DNA of 64,000 bases, from NCBI GenBank assembly GCA_039566865.1, contig CM076949.1, forward strand, positions 11,261,501-11,325,500, given 5' to 3'. How positions within the stretch are numbered: position 1 is the stretch's first letter; each line of letters opens with the position of its first letter. The position numbers and the translations under genes were made by a program. This document shows positions 44,279-57,400 of the stretch, one piece after another. Origin of the DNA: Aurelia coerulea (taxonomy: Eukaryota; Cnidaria; Scyphozoa; Semaeostomeae; Ulmaridae). The notes beneath the pieces were generated by a model that had not been told where the DNA came from, ran no database searches, and worked only from the letters and a program-made list of their open reading frames with translations.

Positions 44279-47200
44279 CTATATTGGTGCTGCAGCAACC
44301 TTAATTTTAATTACATTTTAGCTTTACTGCATAAACAAACATCGATTAATTAAATGTTTATTTTCTCAAAGAAAACAAAATATAAACACAAAAAGTGTGG
44401 ATTAACGTACTTTAGTAGCTACAATTTATATTATAAACAGTATTGCACTCATCGTTCTTTACAACTTTAGTTCTGCCAGTAACTTCTTTTCTAGCACTAT
44501 ATTAGTGCTGCAGCAACCATTCTTGGAAATTTTACTATAGACATTTAGTTTTCTTTTAGTCTCATTTTAGCTTTACTTCATAAACAAACATCGATTAATT
44601 CAATGATTATTTTCTGAGAGAAAACAAAGTTCAAACACAAAAAATGGGGATTAACGTACTTTAGTAGATAAAATTTATGTTATAAAGGTATTGCACTCAT
44701 CGTCTTTCAAAACGTTAGTTCTACCAGTAACTTCTTTTATAGCACTATATTAGTTTCGCAACAACCATTCTTGGAAACATTACTATAGACATTAGATTTT
44801 TCTTTAGTCTCATTTTCGACTTACTGCATCAACAAACATCGGTTAATTAAAAGTTTATTTTCTCAAAGAAAACAAAATAAAAACACAAAAAGTATGGATT
44901 AACGTACTTTAGTAGCTTTAATTTATAGTGTAAAGAGTATTGATTTCATCGTTCTCTAAAACTTTAGTTCTGCCAGTTACTTCTTTTATAGCACTATATT
45001 AGTGCTGCAGCAACCTTAATTTTAATTGCATTTTAGCTTTAATGCATAAACAAACATCGATTAATTAAATGTTTATTTTCTCAAAGAAAACAAAATATAA
45101 ACACAAAAAGTGTGGATTAATCTCAATTTAGCTTTACTGCATAAACAAACATCGATTAATTAAAAGTTTATTTTCTCAAAGAAAACAAATTATAAACACA
45201 AAAAGTATGGAGTAACGTACTTTAGTAGTTTTAATTTATATTATACAGAGTTTTGCAATCATTGTTCTCTAAAACTTTAGTTCTGCCAGTTACTTCTTTT
45301 ATAGCTCTATATTAGCGCTGCAGCAACCTTAATATTAATTACATTTTAGCTTTACTGCATAAACAAACATCGATTAATTAAAAGTTTATTTTCTCAAAGA
45401 AAACAAAATAAAAATGAAAAAACGTGTGGATTAACGTACTTTAGTAGCTAAAATTTTTATTATAAAAGGTATTGCACTCATCGTCCTTCAAAACTTTAGT
45501 TCTACCAGTAACTTCTTTTATAGCACTATATTAGTTTCGCAACAACCATTCTTGGAACATTACTGTAGACATTAGATTTTTCTTTAGTCTCATTTTAGAT
45601 TTACTGCATAAACAAACATCGGTTAATTAAAAGTTTATTTTCTCAAAGAAAACAAAATAAAAACACAAAAAGTATGGATTAACGTACTTTAGTAGCTTTA
45701 ATGTATATTGTAAAGAGTATTGATTTCATCGTTCTCTAAAACTTTAGTTCTGCCAGTTACTTCTTTTATAGCACTATATTGGTGCTGCAGCAACCTTAAT
45801 TTTAATTACATTTTAGCTTTACTGCATAAACAAACATCGATTAATTAAATGTTTATTTTCTCAAAGAAAACAAAATATAAACACAAAAAGTGTGGATTAA
45901 CGTACTTTAGTAGCTACAATTTATATTATAAACAGTATTGCACTCATCGTTCTTTACAACTTTAGTTCTGCCAGTAACTTCTTTTCTAGCACTATATTAG
46001 TGCTGCAGCAACCATTCTTGGAAATTTTACTATAGACATTTAGTTTTCTTTTAGTCTCATTTTAGCTTTACTTCATAAACAAACATCGATTAATTCAATG
46101 ATTATTTTCTGAGAGAAAACAAAGTTCAAACACAAAAAATGGGGATTAACGTACTTTAGTAGATAAAATTTATGTTATAAAGGTATTGCACTCATCGTCT
46201 TTCAAAACGTTAGTTCTACCAGTAACTTCTTTTATAGCACTATATTAGTTTCGCAACAACCATTCTTGGAAACATTACTATAGACATTAGATTTTTCTTT
46301 AGTCTCATTTTCGACTTACTGCATCAACAAACATCGGTTAATTAAAAGTTTATTTTCTCAAAGAAAACAAAATAAAAACACAAAAAGTATGGATTAACGT
46401 ACTTTAGTAGCTTTAATTTATAGTGTAAAGAGTATTGATTTCATCGTTCTCTAAAACTTTAGTTCTGCCAGTTACTTCTTTTATAGCACTATATTAGTGC
46501 TGCAGCAACCTTAATTTTAATTGCATTTTAGCTTTACTGCATAAACAAACATCGATTAATTAAATGTTTATTTTCTCAAAGAAAACAAAATATAAACACA
46601 AAAAGTGTGGATTAATCTCAATTTAGCTTTACTGCATAAACAAACATCGATTAATTAAAAGTTTATTTTCTCAAAGAAAACAAATTATAAACACAAAAAG
46701 TATGGAGTAACGTACTTTAGTAGTTTTAATTTATATTATACAGAGTTTTGCAATCATTGTTCTCTAAAACTTTAGTTCTGCCAGTTACTTCTTTTATAGC
46801 TCTATATTAGCGCTGCAGCAACCTTAATATTAATTACATTTTAGCTTTACTGCATAAACAAACATCGATTAATTAAAAGTTTATTTTCTCAAAGAAAACA
46901 AAATAAAAATGAAAAAACGTGTGGATTAACGTACTTTAGTAGCTAAAATTTTTATTATAAAAGGTATTGCACTCATCGTCCTTCAAAACTTTAGTTCTAC
47001 CAGTAACTTCTTTTATAGCACTATATTAGTTTCGCAACAACCATTCTTGGAACATTACTGTAGACATTAGATTTTTCTTTAGTCTCATTTTAGATTTACT
47101 ACATAAACAAACATCGGTTAATTAAAAGTTTATTTTCTCAAAGAAAACAAAATAAAAACACAAAAAGTATGGATTAACGTACTTTAGTAGCTTTAATGTA

Positions 47201-50200
47201 TATTGTAAAGAGTATTGATTTCATCGTTCTCTAAAACTTTAGTTCTGCCAGTTACTTCTTTTATAGCACTATATTGGTGCTGCAGCAACCTTAATTTTAA
47301 TTACATTTTAGCTTTACTGCATAAACAAACATCGATTAATTAAATGTTTATTTTCTCAAAGAAAACAAAATATAAACACAAAGAGTGTGGATTAACGTAC
47401 TTTAGTAGCTACAATTTATATTATAAACAGTATTGCACTCATCGTTCTTTACAACTTTAGTTCTGCCAGTTACTTCTTTTCTAGCACTATATTAGTGCTG
47501 CAGCAACCATTCTTGGAAATTTTACTATAGACATTTAGTTTTCTTTTAGTCTCATTTTAGCTTTACTTCATAAACAAACATCGATTAATTCAATGATTAT
47601 TTTATGAGAGAAAACAAAATTCAAACACAAGAAATGGGGATTAACGTACTTTAGTAGATAAAATTTATATTATAAAGGTATTGCACTCATCGTCTTTCAA
47701 AACGTTAGTTCTACCAGTAACTTCTTTTATAGCACTATATTAGTTTCGCAACAACCATTCTTGGAAACATTACTATCGACATTAGATTTTTCTTTAGTCT
47801 CATTTTCGATTTACTGCATCAACAAACATCGGTTAATTAAAAGTTTATTTTCTCAAAGAAAACAAAATAAAAACACAAAAAGTATGGATTAACGTACTTT
47901 AGTAGCTTTAATTTATAGTGTAAAGAGTATTGATTTCATCGTTCTCTAAAACTTTAGTTCTGCCAGTTACTTCTTTTATAGCACTATATTAGTGCTGCAG
48001 CAACCTTAATTTTAATTACATTTTAGCTTTACTGCATAAACAAACATCGATCAATTAAATGTTTATTTTCTCAAAGAAAACAAAATATAAACACAAAAAG
48101 TGTGGATTAATCTCAATTTAGCTTTACTGCATAAACAAACATCGATTAATTAAAAGTTTATTTTCTCAAAGAAAACAAATTATAAACACAAAAAGTATGG
48201 AGTAACGTACTTTAGTAGTTTTAATTTATATTATACAGAGTTTTGCAATCATCGTTCTCTAAAACTTTAGTTCTGCCAGTTACTTCTTTTATAGCTCTAT
48301 ATTAGCGCTGCAGCAACCTTAATATTAATTACATTTTAGCTTTACTGCATAAACAAACATCGATTAATTAAATGTTTATTTTCTCAAAGAAAACAAAATA
48401 TAAACACAAAAAGTGTGGATTAACGTACTTTAGTAGCTACAATTTTTATTATAAACAGTATTCCACTCATCGTTCTTTACAACTTTAGTTCTGCCAGTTA
48501 CTTCTTTTATAGCACTATATTAGTGCTGCAGCAACCTTAATTTTAATTACATTTTAGCTTTACTGCATAAACAAACATCGATTAATTAAATGTTTATTTT
48601 CTCAAAGAAAACAAAATATAAACACAAAAAGTGTGGATTAACGTACTTTAGTAGCTACAATTTATATTATAAACAGTATTGCACTCATCGTTCTTTACAA
48701 CTTTAGTTCTGCCAGTTACTTCTTTTCTAGCACTATATTAGTGCTGCAGCAACCATTCTTGGAAATTTTACTATAGACATTTAGTTTTCTTTTAGTCTCA
48801 TTTTAGCTTTACTTCATAAACAAACATCGATTAATTCATTGATTATTTTATGAGAGAAAACAAAATTCAAACACAAAAAATGGGGATTAACGTACTTTAG
48901 TAGTTAAAATTTATATTATAAAAGGTATTGCACTCATCGTCTTTAAAAACGTTAGTTCTACCAGTAACTTCTTTTATAGCACTATATTAGTTTCGCAACA
49001 ACCATTCTTGGAAACATTACTATAGACATTAGATTTTTCTTTAGTCTCATTTTCGATTTACTGCATCAACAAACATCGGTTAATTAAAAGTTTATTTTCT
49101 CAAAGAAAACAAAATAAAAACACAAACAGTATGGATTAACGTACTTTAGTAGCTTTAATTTATATTGTAAAGACTATTGATTTCATCGTTCTCTAAAACT
49201 TTAGTTCTGCCAGTTACTTCTTTTATAGCTCTATATTAGCGCTGCAGCAACCTTAATTTTAATTACATTTTAGCTTTACTGCATAAACAAACATCGATTA
49301 ATTAAATGTTTATTTTGTCAAAGAAAGCAAAATATAAACACAAAAAGTGTGGATTAACGTACTTTAGTAGCTACAATTTATATTATAAACAGTATTGCAC
49401 TCATCGTTCTTTACAACCTTAGTTCTGCCAGTTACTTCTTTTCTAGCACTATAGTGCTGCAGCAACCATTCTTGGAAATTTTACTATAGACATTTAGTTT
49501 TTTTTAGTCTCATTTTAGCTTTACTTCATAAACAAACATCGATTAATTCAATGATTATTTTATGAGAGAAAACAAAATTCAAACACAAAAAATGGGGATT
49601 AACGTACTTTAGTAGATAAAATTTATATTATAAAAGGTATTGCACTCATCGTCTTTCAAAACTTAAGTTCTACCAGTAACTTCTTTTATAGCACTATATT
49701 AGTTTCGCAACAACCATTCTTGGAAACATTACTATAGACATTAGATTTTTCTTTAGTCTCATTTTCGATTTACTGCATCAACAAACATCGGTTAATTAAA
49801 AGTTTATTTTCTCAAAGAAAACAAAATAAAAACACAAAAAGTATGGATTAACGTACTTTAGTAGCTTTAATTTATATTGTAAAGACTATTGATTTCATCG
49901 TTCTCTAAAACTTTAGTTCTGCCAGTTACTTCTTTTATAGCTCTATATTAGCGCTGCAGCAACCTTAATATTAATTACATTTTAGCTTTACTGCATAAAC
50001 AAACATCGATTAATTAAAAGTTTATTTTCTCAAAGAAAACAAAATATAAACACAAAAAGTGTGGATTAACGTACTTTAGTAGCTAAAATTTTTATTATAA
50101 AAGGTATTGCACTCATCGTCCTTCAAAACTTTAGTTCTACCAGTAACTTCTTTTATAGCACTATATTAGTTTCGCAACAACCATTCTTGGAACATTACTA

Positions 50201-52546
50201 TAGACATTAGATTTTTCTTTAGTCTCATTTTAGATTTATTGCATAGACAAACATCGGTTAATTAAAAGTTTATTTTCTCAAAGAAAACAAAATAAAAACA
50301 CAAAAAGTATGGATTAACGTACTTTAGTAGCTTTAATGTATATTGTAAAGAGTATTGATTTCATCGTTCTCTAAAACTTTAGTTCTGCCAGTTACTTCTT
50401 TTATAGCACTATATTGGTGCTGCAGCAACCTTAATTTTAATTACATTTTAGCTTTACTGCATAAACAAACATCGATTAATTAAATGTTTATTTTCTCAAA
50501 GAAAACAAAATATAAACACAAAAAGTGTGGATTAACGTACTTTAGTAGCTACAATTTATATTATAAACAGTATTGCACTCATCGTTCTTTACAACTTTAG
50601 TTCTGCCAGTAACTTCTTTTCTAGCACTATATTAGTGCTGCAGCAACCATTCTTGGAAATTTTACTATAGACATTTAGTTTTCTTTTAGTCTCATTTTAG
50701 CTTTACTTCATAAACAAACATCGATTAATTCAATGATTATTTTATGAGAGAAAACAAAGTTCAAACACAAAAAATGGGGATTAACGTACTTTAGTAGATA
50801 AAATTTATGTTATAAAGGTATTGCACTCATCGTCTTTCAAAACGTTAGTTCTACCAGTAACTTCTTTTATAGCACTATATTAGTTTCGCAACAACCATTC
50901 TTGGAAACATTACTATAGACATTAGATTTTTCTTTAGTCTCATTTTCGATTTACTGCATCAACAAACATCGGTTAATTAAAAGTTTATTTTCTCAAAGAA
51001 AACAAAATAAAAACACAAAAAGTATGGATTAACGTACTTTAGTAGCTTTAATGTATATTGTAAAGAGTATTGATTTCATCGTTCTCTAAAACTTTAGTTC
51101 TGCCAGTTACTTCTTTTATAGCACTATATTAGTGCTGCAGCAACCTTAATTTTAATTACATTTTAGCTTTACTGCATAAACAAACATCGATTAATTAAAT
51201 GTTTATTTTCTCAAAGAAAACAAAATATAAACACAAAAAGTGTGGATTAATCTCAATTTAGCTTTACTGCATAAACAAACATCGATTAATTAAAAGTTTA
51301 TTTTCTCAAAGAAAACAAATTATAAACACAAAAAGTATGGAGTAACGTACTTTAGTAGTTTTAATTTATATTATACAGAGTTTTGCAATCATCGTTCTCT
51401 AAAACTTTAGTTCTGCCAGTTACTTCTTTTATAGCTCTATATTAGCGCTGCAGCAACCTTAATATTAATTACATTTTAGCTTTACTGCATAAACAAACAT
51501 CGATTAATTAAAAGTTTATTTTCTCAAAGAAAACAAAATAAAAATGAAAAAACGTGTGGATTAACGTACTTTAGTAGCTAAAATTTTTATTATAAAAGGT
51601 ATTGCACTCATCGTCCTTCAAAACTTTAGTTCTACCAGTAACTTCTTTTATAGCACTATATTAGTTTCGCAACAACCATTCTTGGAACATTACTGTAGAC
51701 ATTAGATTTTTCTTTAGTCTCATTTTAGATTTACTGCATAAACAAACATCGGTTAATTAAAAGTTTATTTTCTCAAAGAAAACAAAATAAAAACACAAAA
51801 AGTATGGAATAACGTACTTTAGTAGCTTTAATGTATATTGTAAAGAGTATTGATTTCATCGTTCTCTAAAACTTTAGTTCTGCCAGTTACTTCTTTTATA
51901 GCACTATATTGGTGCTGCAGCAACCTTAATTTTAATTACATTTTAGCTTTACTGCATAAACAAACATCGATTAATTAAATGTTTATTTTCTCAAAGAAAA
52001 CAAAATATAAACACAAAGAGTGTGGATTAACGTACTTTAGTAGCTACAATTTATATTATAAACAGTATTGCACTCATCGTTCTTTACAACTTTAGTTCTG
52101 CCAGTTACTTCTTTTCTAGCACTATATTAGTGCTGCAGCAACCATTCTTGGAAATTTTACTATAGACATTTAGTTTTCTTTTAGTCTCATTTTAGCTTTA
52201 CTTCATAAACAAACATCGATTAATTCAATGATTATTTTATGAGAGAAAACAAAATTCAAACACAAGAAATGGGGATTAACGTACTTTAGTAGATAAAATT
52301 TATATTATAAAGGTATTGCACTCATCGTCTTTCAAAACGTTAGTTCTACCAGTAACTTCTTTTATAGCACTATATTAGTTTCGCAACAACCATTCTTGGA
52401 AACATTACTATAGACATTAGATTTTTCTTTAGTCTCATTTTCGATTTACTGCATCAACAAACATCGGTTAATTAAAAGTTTATTTTCTCAAAGAAAACAA
52501 AATAAAAACACAAAAAGTATGGATTAACGTACTTTAGTAGCTTTAA
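44279..52546 (+). repeat. satellite array, homogeneous higher-order part
   Basis: Continuous monomers of ~247 bp (with ACCATTCTTGGAAA(C/T)) and ~219 bp (with ACCTTAATTTTAATTACATT), plus a truncated ~107-bp monomer joined directly to TCTCAATTTAGC (for example at 45,120, 46,615 and 48,112). Several monomers form a repeating block of exactly 1,495 bp. The array is AT-rich and has no coding potential. Confidence 0.97.
44517..47506 (+). repeat. 1,495-bp higher-order repeat, two adjacent full units
   Basis: The marker CCATTCTTGGAAATTTTACT begins at 44,517, 46,012 and 47,507, spacing exactly 1,495 bp twice, and again at 50,647 and 52,142 (1,495). Each unit has about seven monomers, including the same truncated one. 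Adjacent units are nearly identical (for example GCATTTTAGCTTTAATGC at the first and GCATTTTAGCTTTACTGC at the second). Between 47.5 and 50.6 kb the order varies. Confidence 0.93.
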
Positions 52547-52564
52547 AGCGCCTATGAAGTGAAA
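52547..52564 (+). repeat. left TIR of the Kolobok element
   Basis: AGCGCCTATGAAGTGAAA directly follows TTAA and is perfectly mirrored at 60,707-60,724. A second mirrored block further in surrounds TGACGTCA (about 52,719-52,742 and 60,527-60,550). Confidence 0.95.
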
Positions 52565-52720
52565 AAACTTATATTGCTTTTTTGAAGAAAATATATAATT
52601 CAGACTTCGCTGATCATGTATTTGCAAATATTTTTCTTTTTGGTGCGCGGGAAGGTTCTTTTTTCGAAACATGAAACTGCCAAGTATCTGTGACAACCCA
52701 CGCTCTTTGTTGGGAATCCG

Positions 52721-52728
52721 TGACGTCA
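52721..52728. promoter_or_regulatory. CRE palindrome TGACGTCA before the ballast gene
   Basis: A perfect CREB/ATF-type palindrome, 174 bp from the left end of the element and 118 bp before the ATG. The surrounding CGTGACGTCACATGGTTTGC is repeated in inverted orientation at the other end, so it is a shared subterminal block. It could be a promoter element, a transposase (THAP) binding site, or both. Confidence 0.6.
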
Positions 52729-52846
52729 CATGGTTTGCACGATTTGAATAGACACCGCACAGCCAAATAAAACAACACGCTTCTCGCTTGGAAGGAAGAC
52801 GGCACGCGACAAACTTTTTAGTTTATAACTCTCGAAAACCCGAAGG

Positions 52847-54223
52847 ATGGCTGGAATTGATCAAGATTTTTCACCCAGCGAACTCAGCGAAGACCAAAGC
52901 CTTTCAGAGGCTGAAGAAATTAACGATGTGTTGAGGGTGAACACGGTGAATGCACCATACCAAAATGAGCCCTTGGCATTAGGCCCACAACAAGGCGAAG
53001 ATGATCTGGTTGATCCTGCAGACGAGGAAGCCGATGAAGATGGCCTTTCATTCGAAACCATTGAAGCTCGATACGAAAAAGTTGAACCAGTTGCCCAATG
53101 GTTTGTACCATTATTTATTATCGAATTGTCTTAGTTCCTTATGGAACCTCAGAAACAGCTAGCTAGATGGTGCTGGAAAGTTCCGGCTCGATGAATGTCA
53201 ACCAAACCCTGACCTGGACCACTGTTGTTTATATTAGGCCCTACACAATATATGAAAATAATAAGTACAGTTGTCTGTACTTTGAATGATTGCCTTCTTT
53301 TTCAAATCAGTGCACCATACTCCAAAGTCTACAGAACCATGACTTATCTTCACTGTTGTTACAGCTTTTTAGTATTTTTGCCATTTAGACATTATTTTTT
53401 GGAAATTTAAACCCCATTTTAGGTGTAGATGTACTAAATGCAATGATCAGTGTCTGGTTGGGGCAAGAGAGTTCAGATGCTGTTGGGATGTCCAGGAAGC
53501 CCTTGGAAAATTGACATTTGAGGGAATAGCAGAGGAGACTCCTTGTGTGACGATGCACCCTGATTATGCCCCTTTGACCAATCACACAGTATTGAAGCAG
53601 GTTGGACCTCTACTAAAAGACAGGAATGGACGGGGATATAGGCGCCGTGGAAATCAATCTGAAAATGAGTGAGTACTTACAAATTTTAAATTTTTATATC
53701 AAATTTACTGGTGGGCATTTCACTCACAAAAAGTTTCACTCCTTTGGCATAGTGCTTTTGCTTTCAATAAAAAACTTTCAGAAATCTTGAAAAATCCTTT
53801 TGTTCTGAAAAAACTTGTACACTTTTTGAAGGAGTGAAGTGCCCCTCAAAATGAATCTACAGTATCAAAAAAAGGCATTTAGAATTCAGAACAAAACAAT
53901 CTTTTTGACTTCAATATGTTTCTCAAAAACACTGTTTCCTTTCCAGTTTTTGTTTCTTACACAAGGTTTGACACCTGGTTTAAAAAATATATCTACTGTA
54001 TATGCTAACACAAGCAAACCGTCTGTTATATAATTTTACGATTCAACATTTCTTTTGCAGTTATGCTAGAGCTGTTGGATACAGATGGATTGCTAGGTGG
54101 CTCTTTGGATATATGGGCTGGGATAATACCAGACCCTTACCAGCTTGCATCTATCATAACTTGCGGACAAGATTTCCCACGGCTAATTCTACTGGCTACA
54201 AAACAACTCAGCAGCGCGAGTGA
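52847..54223 (+). CDS. P2X7-ballast-domain-like cargo protein (220 aa, three exons)
   Basis: Exons are 52,847-53,100, 53,423-53,668 and 54,061-54,223, all GT-AG with matching phases. Exon 1 is acidic (SPSELSEDQSLSEAEE) with APYQNEPLA. Exon 2 has the cysteine cluster WCRCTKC, REFRCCWDV and ETPCVTMHPDY, then NHTVLKQ and GYRRRGNQ. Exon 3 ends YARAVGYRWIARWLFGYMG and PACIYHNLRTRFP, matching the Y-R-x-x-x-W...P-x-C...I-R-x-x-FP ending of the P2X7 cytoplasmic ballast domain, which binds zinc. No membrane segments are present, so it is not a channel. The ATG lies 300 bp inside the left TIR. Its role in the transposon is unknown; DNA or protein binding that assists mobility is one guess. Confidence 0.85.
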
Positions 54224-54414
54224 ACAAAGAGAACTTAGAGCTGAACACTATGTACTGTATATTTGCAGAAAAGTTTGTGCATTTTGTTTATATTTTGCTT
54301 GAAATCTGACTGTCTTAGTTTGCAAATGCTGGGAGTTTTCATTGAAACAAGTTCTAGCATAAACATTATTTGCTAAGGTGAACAAAACATGAAATTGAAA
54401 ATCACAGGGAAAAG

Positions 54415-57400
54415 TTAATTGTCCTCAGGGCAATGCCCTCTTGGATGCCCCTTCATTAATCTGCCACATTTCCTGCATTTCCTTGGTTGCTTTTTTTGTG
54501 CTTGCACTGCCCTAGCTGCATCTTGTTGATGTTGCTCCTCCGATAATCTTTCTTGTTCTTCCACTAAAAGGCAGTGTAATCAGTTATGAGGATTTGAAAA
54601 TAACAATTTGTTTTTCATAACAAACAACTTGATTCCAGCAGGGTCAAATTAAGACCCAATATATTTCTATTAATCTCGGTAAAACAGTACAACTTATGTA
54701 TGATGCTCCACAGTACTTTGCAACAACTATCCTTTCCAAATGCATTCAATCAAAAGATATGCACAAAGAAAGTGTGTACAATAATTTACCTGCAGGGACC
54801 AGCATAGCATTGGTTGATTCTCTGGTCTGCCACTTTGCAATTGCTTCTTCTCTGCTCAAACGATCATCAAATTTAGAGCAAAGGGGTTCAGGGACATCTT
54901 TTTCATGTTTCTTGAATGTTGCAGCAAGAGTTTCTGATGCCGTATTGAATAACGTATCTTTTATTTCTTGTACGTATGCTGCAAACATAAAACAAGATTT
55001 GATATGCTTTTGCCTTTGAAAATCTAGCATTGATCTCAGGGGTCTTTGATTTTTATCACGTTTTTGTAGAACAGTCAAGAGAAAATAGACAGAATGGAAA
55101 TGATCCACCCAAATGCCTATGCAGGATCAAAATTGAAATAGGGGAGGCAGCATGTTAGGCCATTAAAGTCTGGTGTAAGGGAACATAGACAAAATCTGCT
55201 AAGATTTCTTCACCTATTTCAAGTCATGTGCTCAATCTCTACATCTTTTGAATTCTTTGACATGTTTAGTACCATGGAAATTTGTGCCAGGAGTGCAAAA
55301 ATTAGTACAATACTGAAACTCCCCAAGAGTATGGCCACATGACTTGAAATGGGTAAAATAAAAGCTGCTTTGTCCAATTGTTTTCTATCCAGCCAATATG
55401 AACCAACGTACAAGTCAGTTGCTGGTTCAGCTTCAATATGGTTGTGAATCGTGTGTGGTGTTACGTGGAGAATGGCTATCTTTTGCTCAAACTTTTATAC
55501 AAAGGTTGTGTTCAAAGAAGAAGTTGGTATCATAAGATTGAATCTGACAGATGGAGTAGTAAATGATGAAAAAGTTAATCAGTGTATACCATATGTAGCT
55601 GGAACTGGGATTTTGCGAACCATTTCCTCTCCAAGTTTGAACTTTGGATAAACCACATGGTAGTAGTCTGTACCCTGTTTGGTCTTCATCGTTTCTCTCT
55701 GGAGATTTTCATTAAAATGACAAATGGCTAAAATTTGCCTAAGAATGAAAATAAATGAATACAGCATAATGTAGGTAATTAATACGTTAAATCAATTTTC
55801 TAATGAAAAGAACCCAAAGAAAAATTTTCAACTTGCCTGCCTTTCTTTTTATGCAACATTTTCTTTTCTAGTGTAATGTACATAGATATGGCCCCAAAAC
55901 ATGCAGAATGGTTTCTTGATTACGTTACAAAAATAATTCTTACTTCTTACATTTGCTGAAGAGCACAAACCCCTGTTTTCTTTTACCAACTTCAAAAATA
56001 CGAAAGAGATCATTTATGATGCAAGAGCTTTCTGAGAACACATCAACCAATCAATTCCAGTGATGACATGGAATACGAATTCGATTTGAAGACTATTCCT
56101 TTTGATTTCAGGGTATTTATTGCAAAGTTCAGAACTGGCTTTGGGTCTGTGTGAATTTTTTCTTTCAGAAGCTACCGGGTTTAGAAGCATACCCAGTATG
56201 CGTCAAAACCAGGTAGCTTTTGAAGGCAAAATTCACCAATCCAAAGCCAGTTCAGGACTTTGCAATAAATCTAACATTAATTTAGCCCTTGCTAAAAGTG
56301 CAAATATTCTCACCTGCACTTCGATCCCAGATAGGAAAAGCATAACATCTTTGGATGCCAATGATTTAAGGTGGCATGAAAGCCCTCTATGCAGCTTGTC
56401 TGTGCGTCACCTGACATTTTGCCAATGTCCTTTGTCAATTTTTTGTCATTCATAATGGCATTGAGCTTGTCAAATGCTTTGCTTCCTACAAAAAAGTGAA
56501 ATCATTTTGTTTAAATGCTCTTCAGTAAATTTCTCTGAGTCTTCTTTGCATTTGACTTGCTTGCTTTGCTTCTAATCACAAAGAGCAGAAGATGCTTACA
56601 TAGCCAGCAATGTGTAAGGAATTTGGTTAGAGTTAGGAGGGGCGAGGGGTTGGGATGAAAAACAAGAATATTAAGGAACTTAACAATTACATTCAGTTTC
56701 CTACACAAGTCTGTTGCGGGATAGACAAGAATTTCTTTGAGGAACACTGTATACCCTACAAATGAGTGAACTTATCAATCTGACCAATGTTTTCCATTTT
56801 TTGCCTTTAGTCATTGAATATCTAGTTTCAACACAAGTGATTTTAGGGTTTGGGTTAAACAGGGACATAGAGGGTATGATATAAACTAAACAGCAGCCAA
56901 CAACCAGACAAATCACGTATTTCTTATATCATCTTACCTATTTTGATCCATAATCTTGGCTCCAATTCTCCATGGGCACACCTTAGAAAGAGGTCATTCC
57001 CATGGTTTTCGTGTTTGTTAGCAATATGCCTGATCAGAGATTCCCATTTTGCTGTGATGAGCTCATTGAAGCCTTGCCTAGTTGATGTGGCACACCAGTA
57101 CAGATGGTTTCGTATTGCTTGTAACCATTCCAGCAGCTTTTCACAATCCTTGTCTTTGCTTGCCTTTAAAATTCTCTTTGTAATAGATCTGGCTAAATGC
57201 CAGATGTCAAAATAATGTGCAATTTCTGGGTGCTCTTCTCGAAGCCACTTTGCTATCCCAACATGCCTGTCTGACGTGAATTCAGGAACTGGTACTCCTG
57301 CATCCAAAAGGTACTGCAAACATCTCTTTGCTCCCTCCAGTTCCATAGCTGTACTGCTACCAACTTGATTGGACTAAAATAAAAAGGTCCTTTCAATGTG

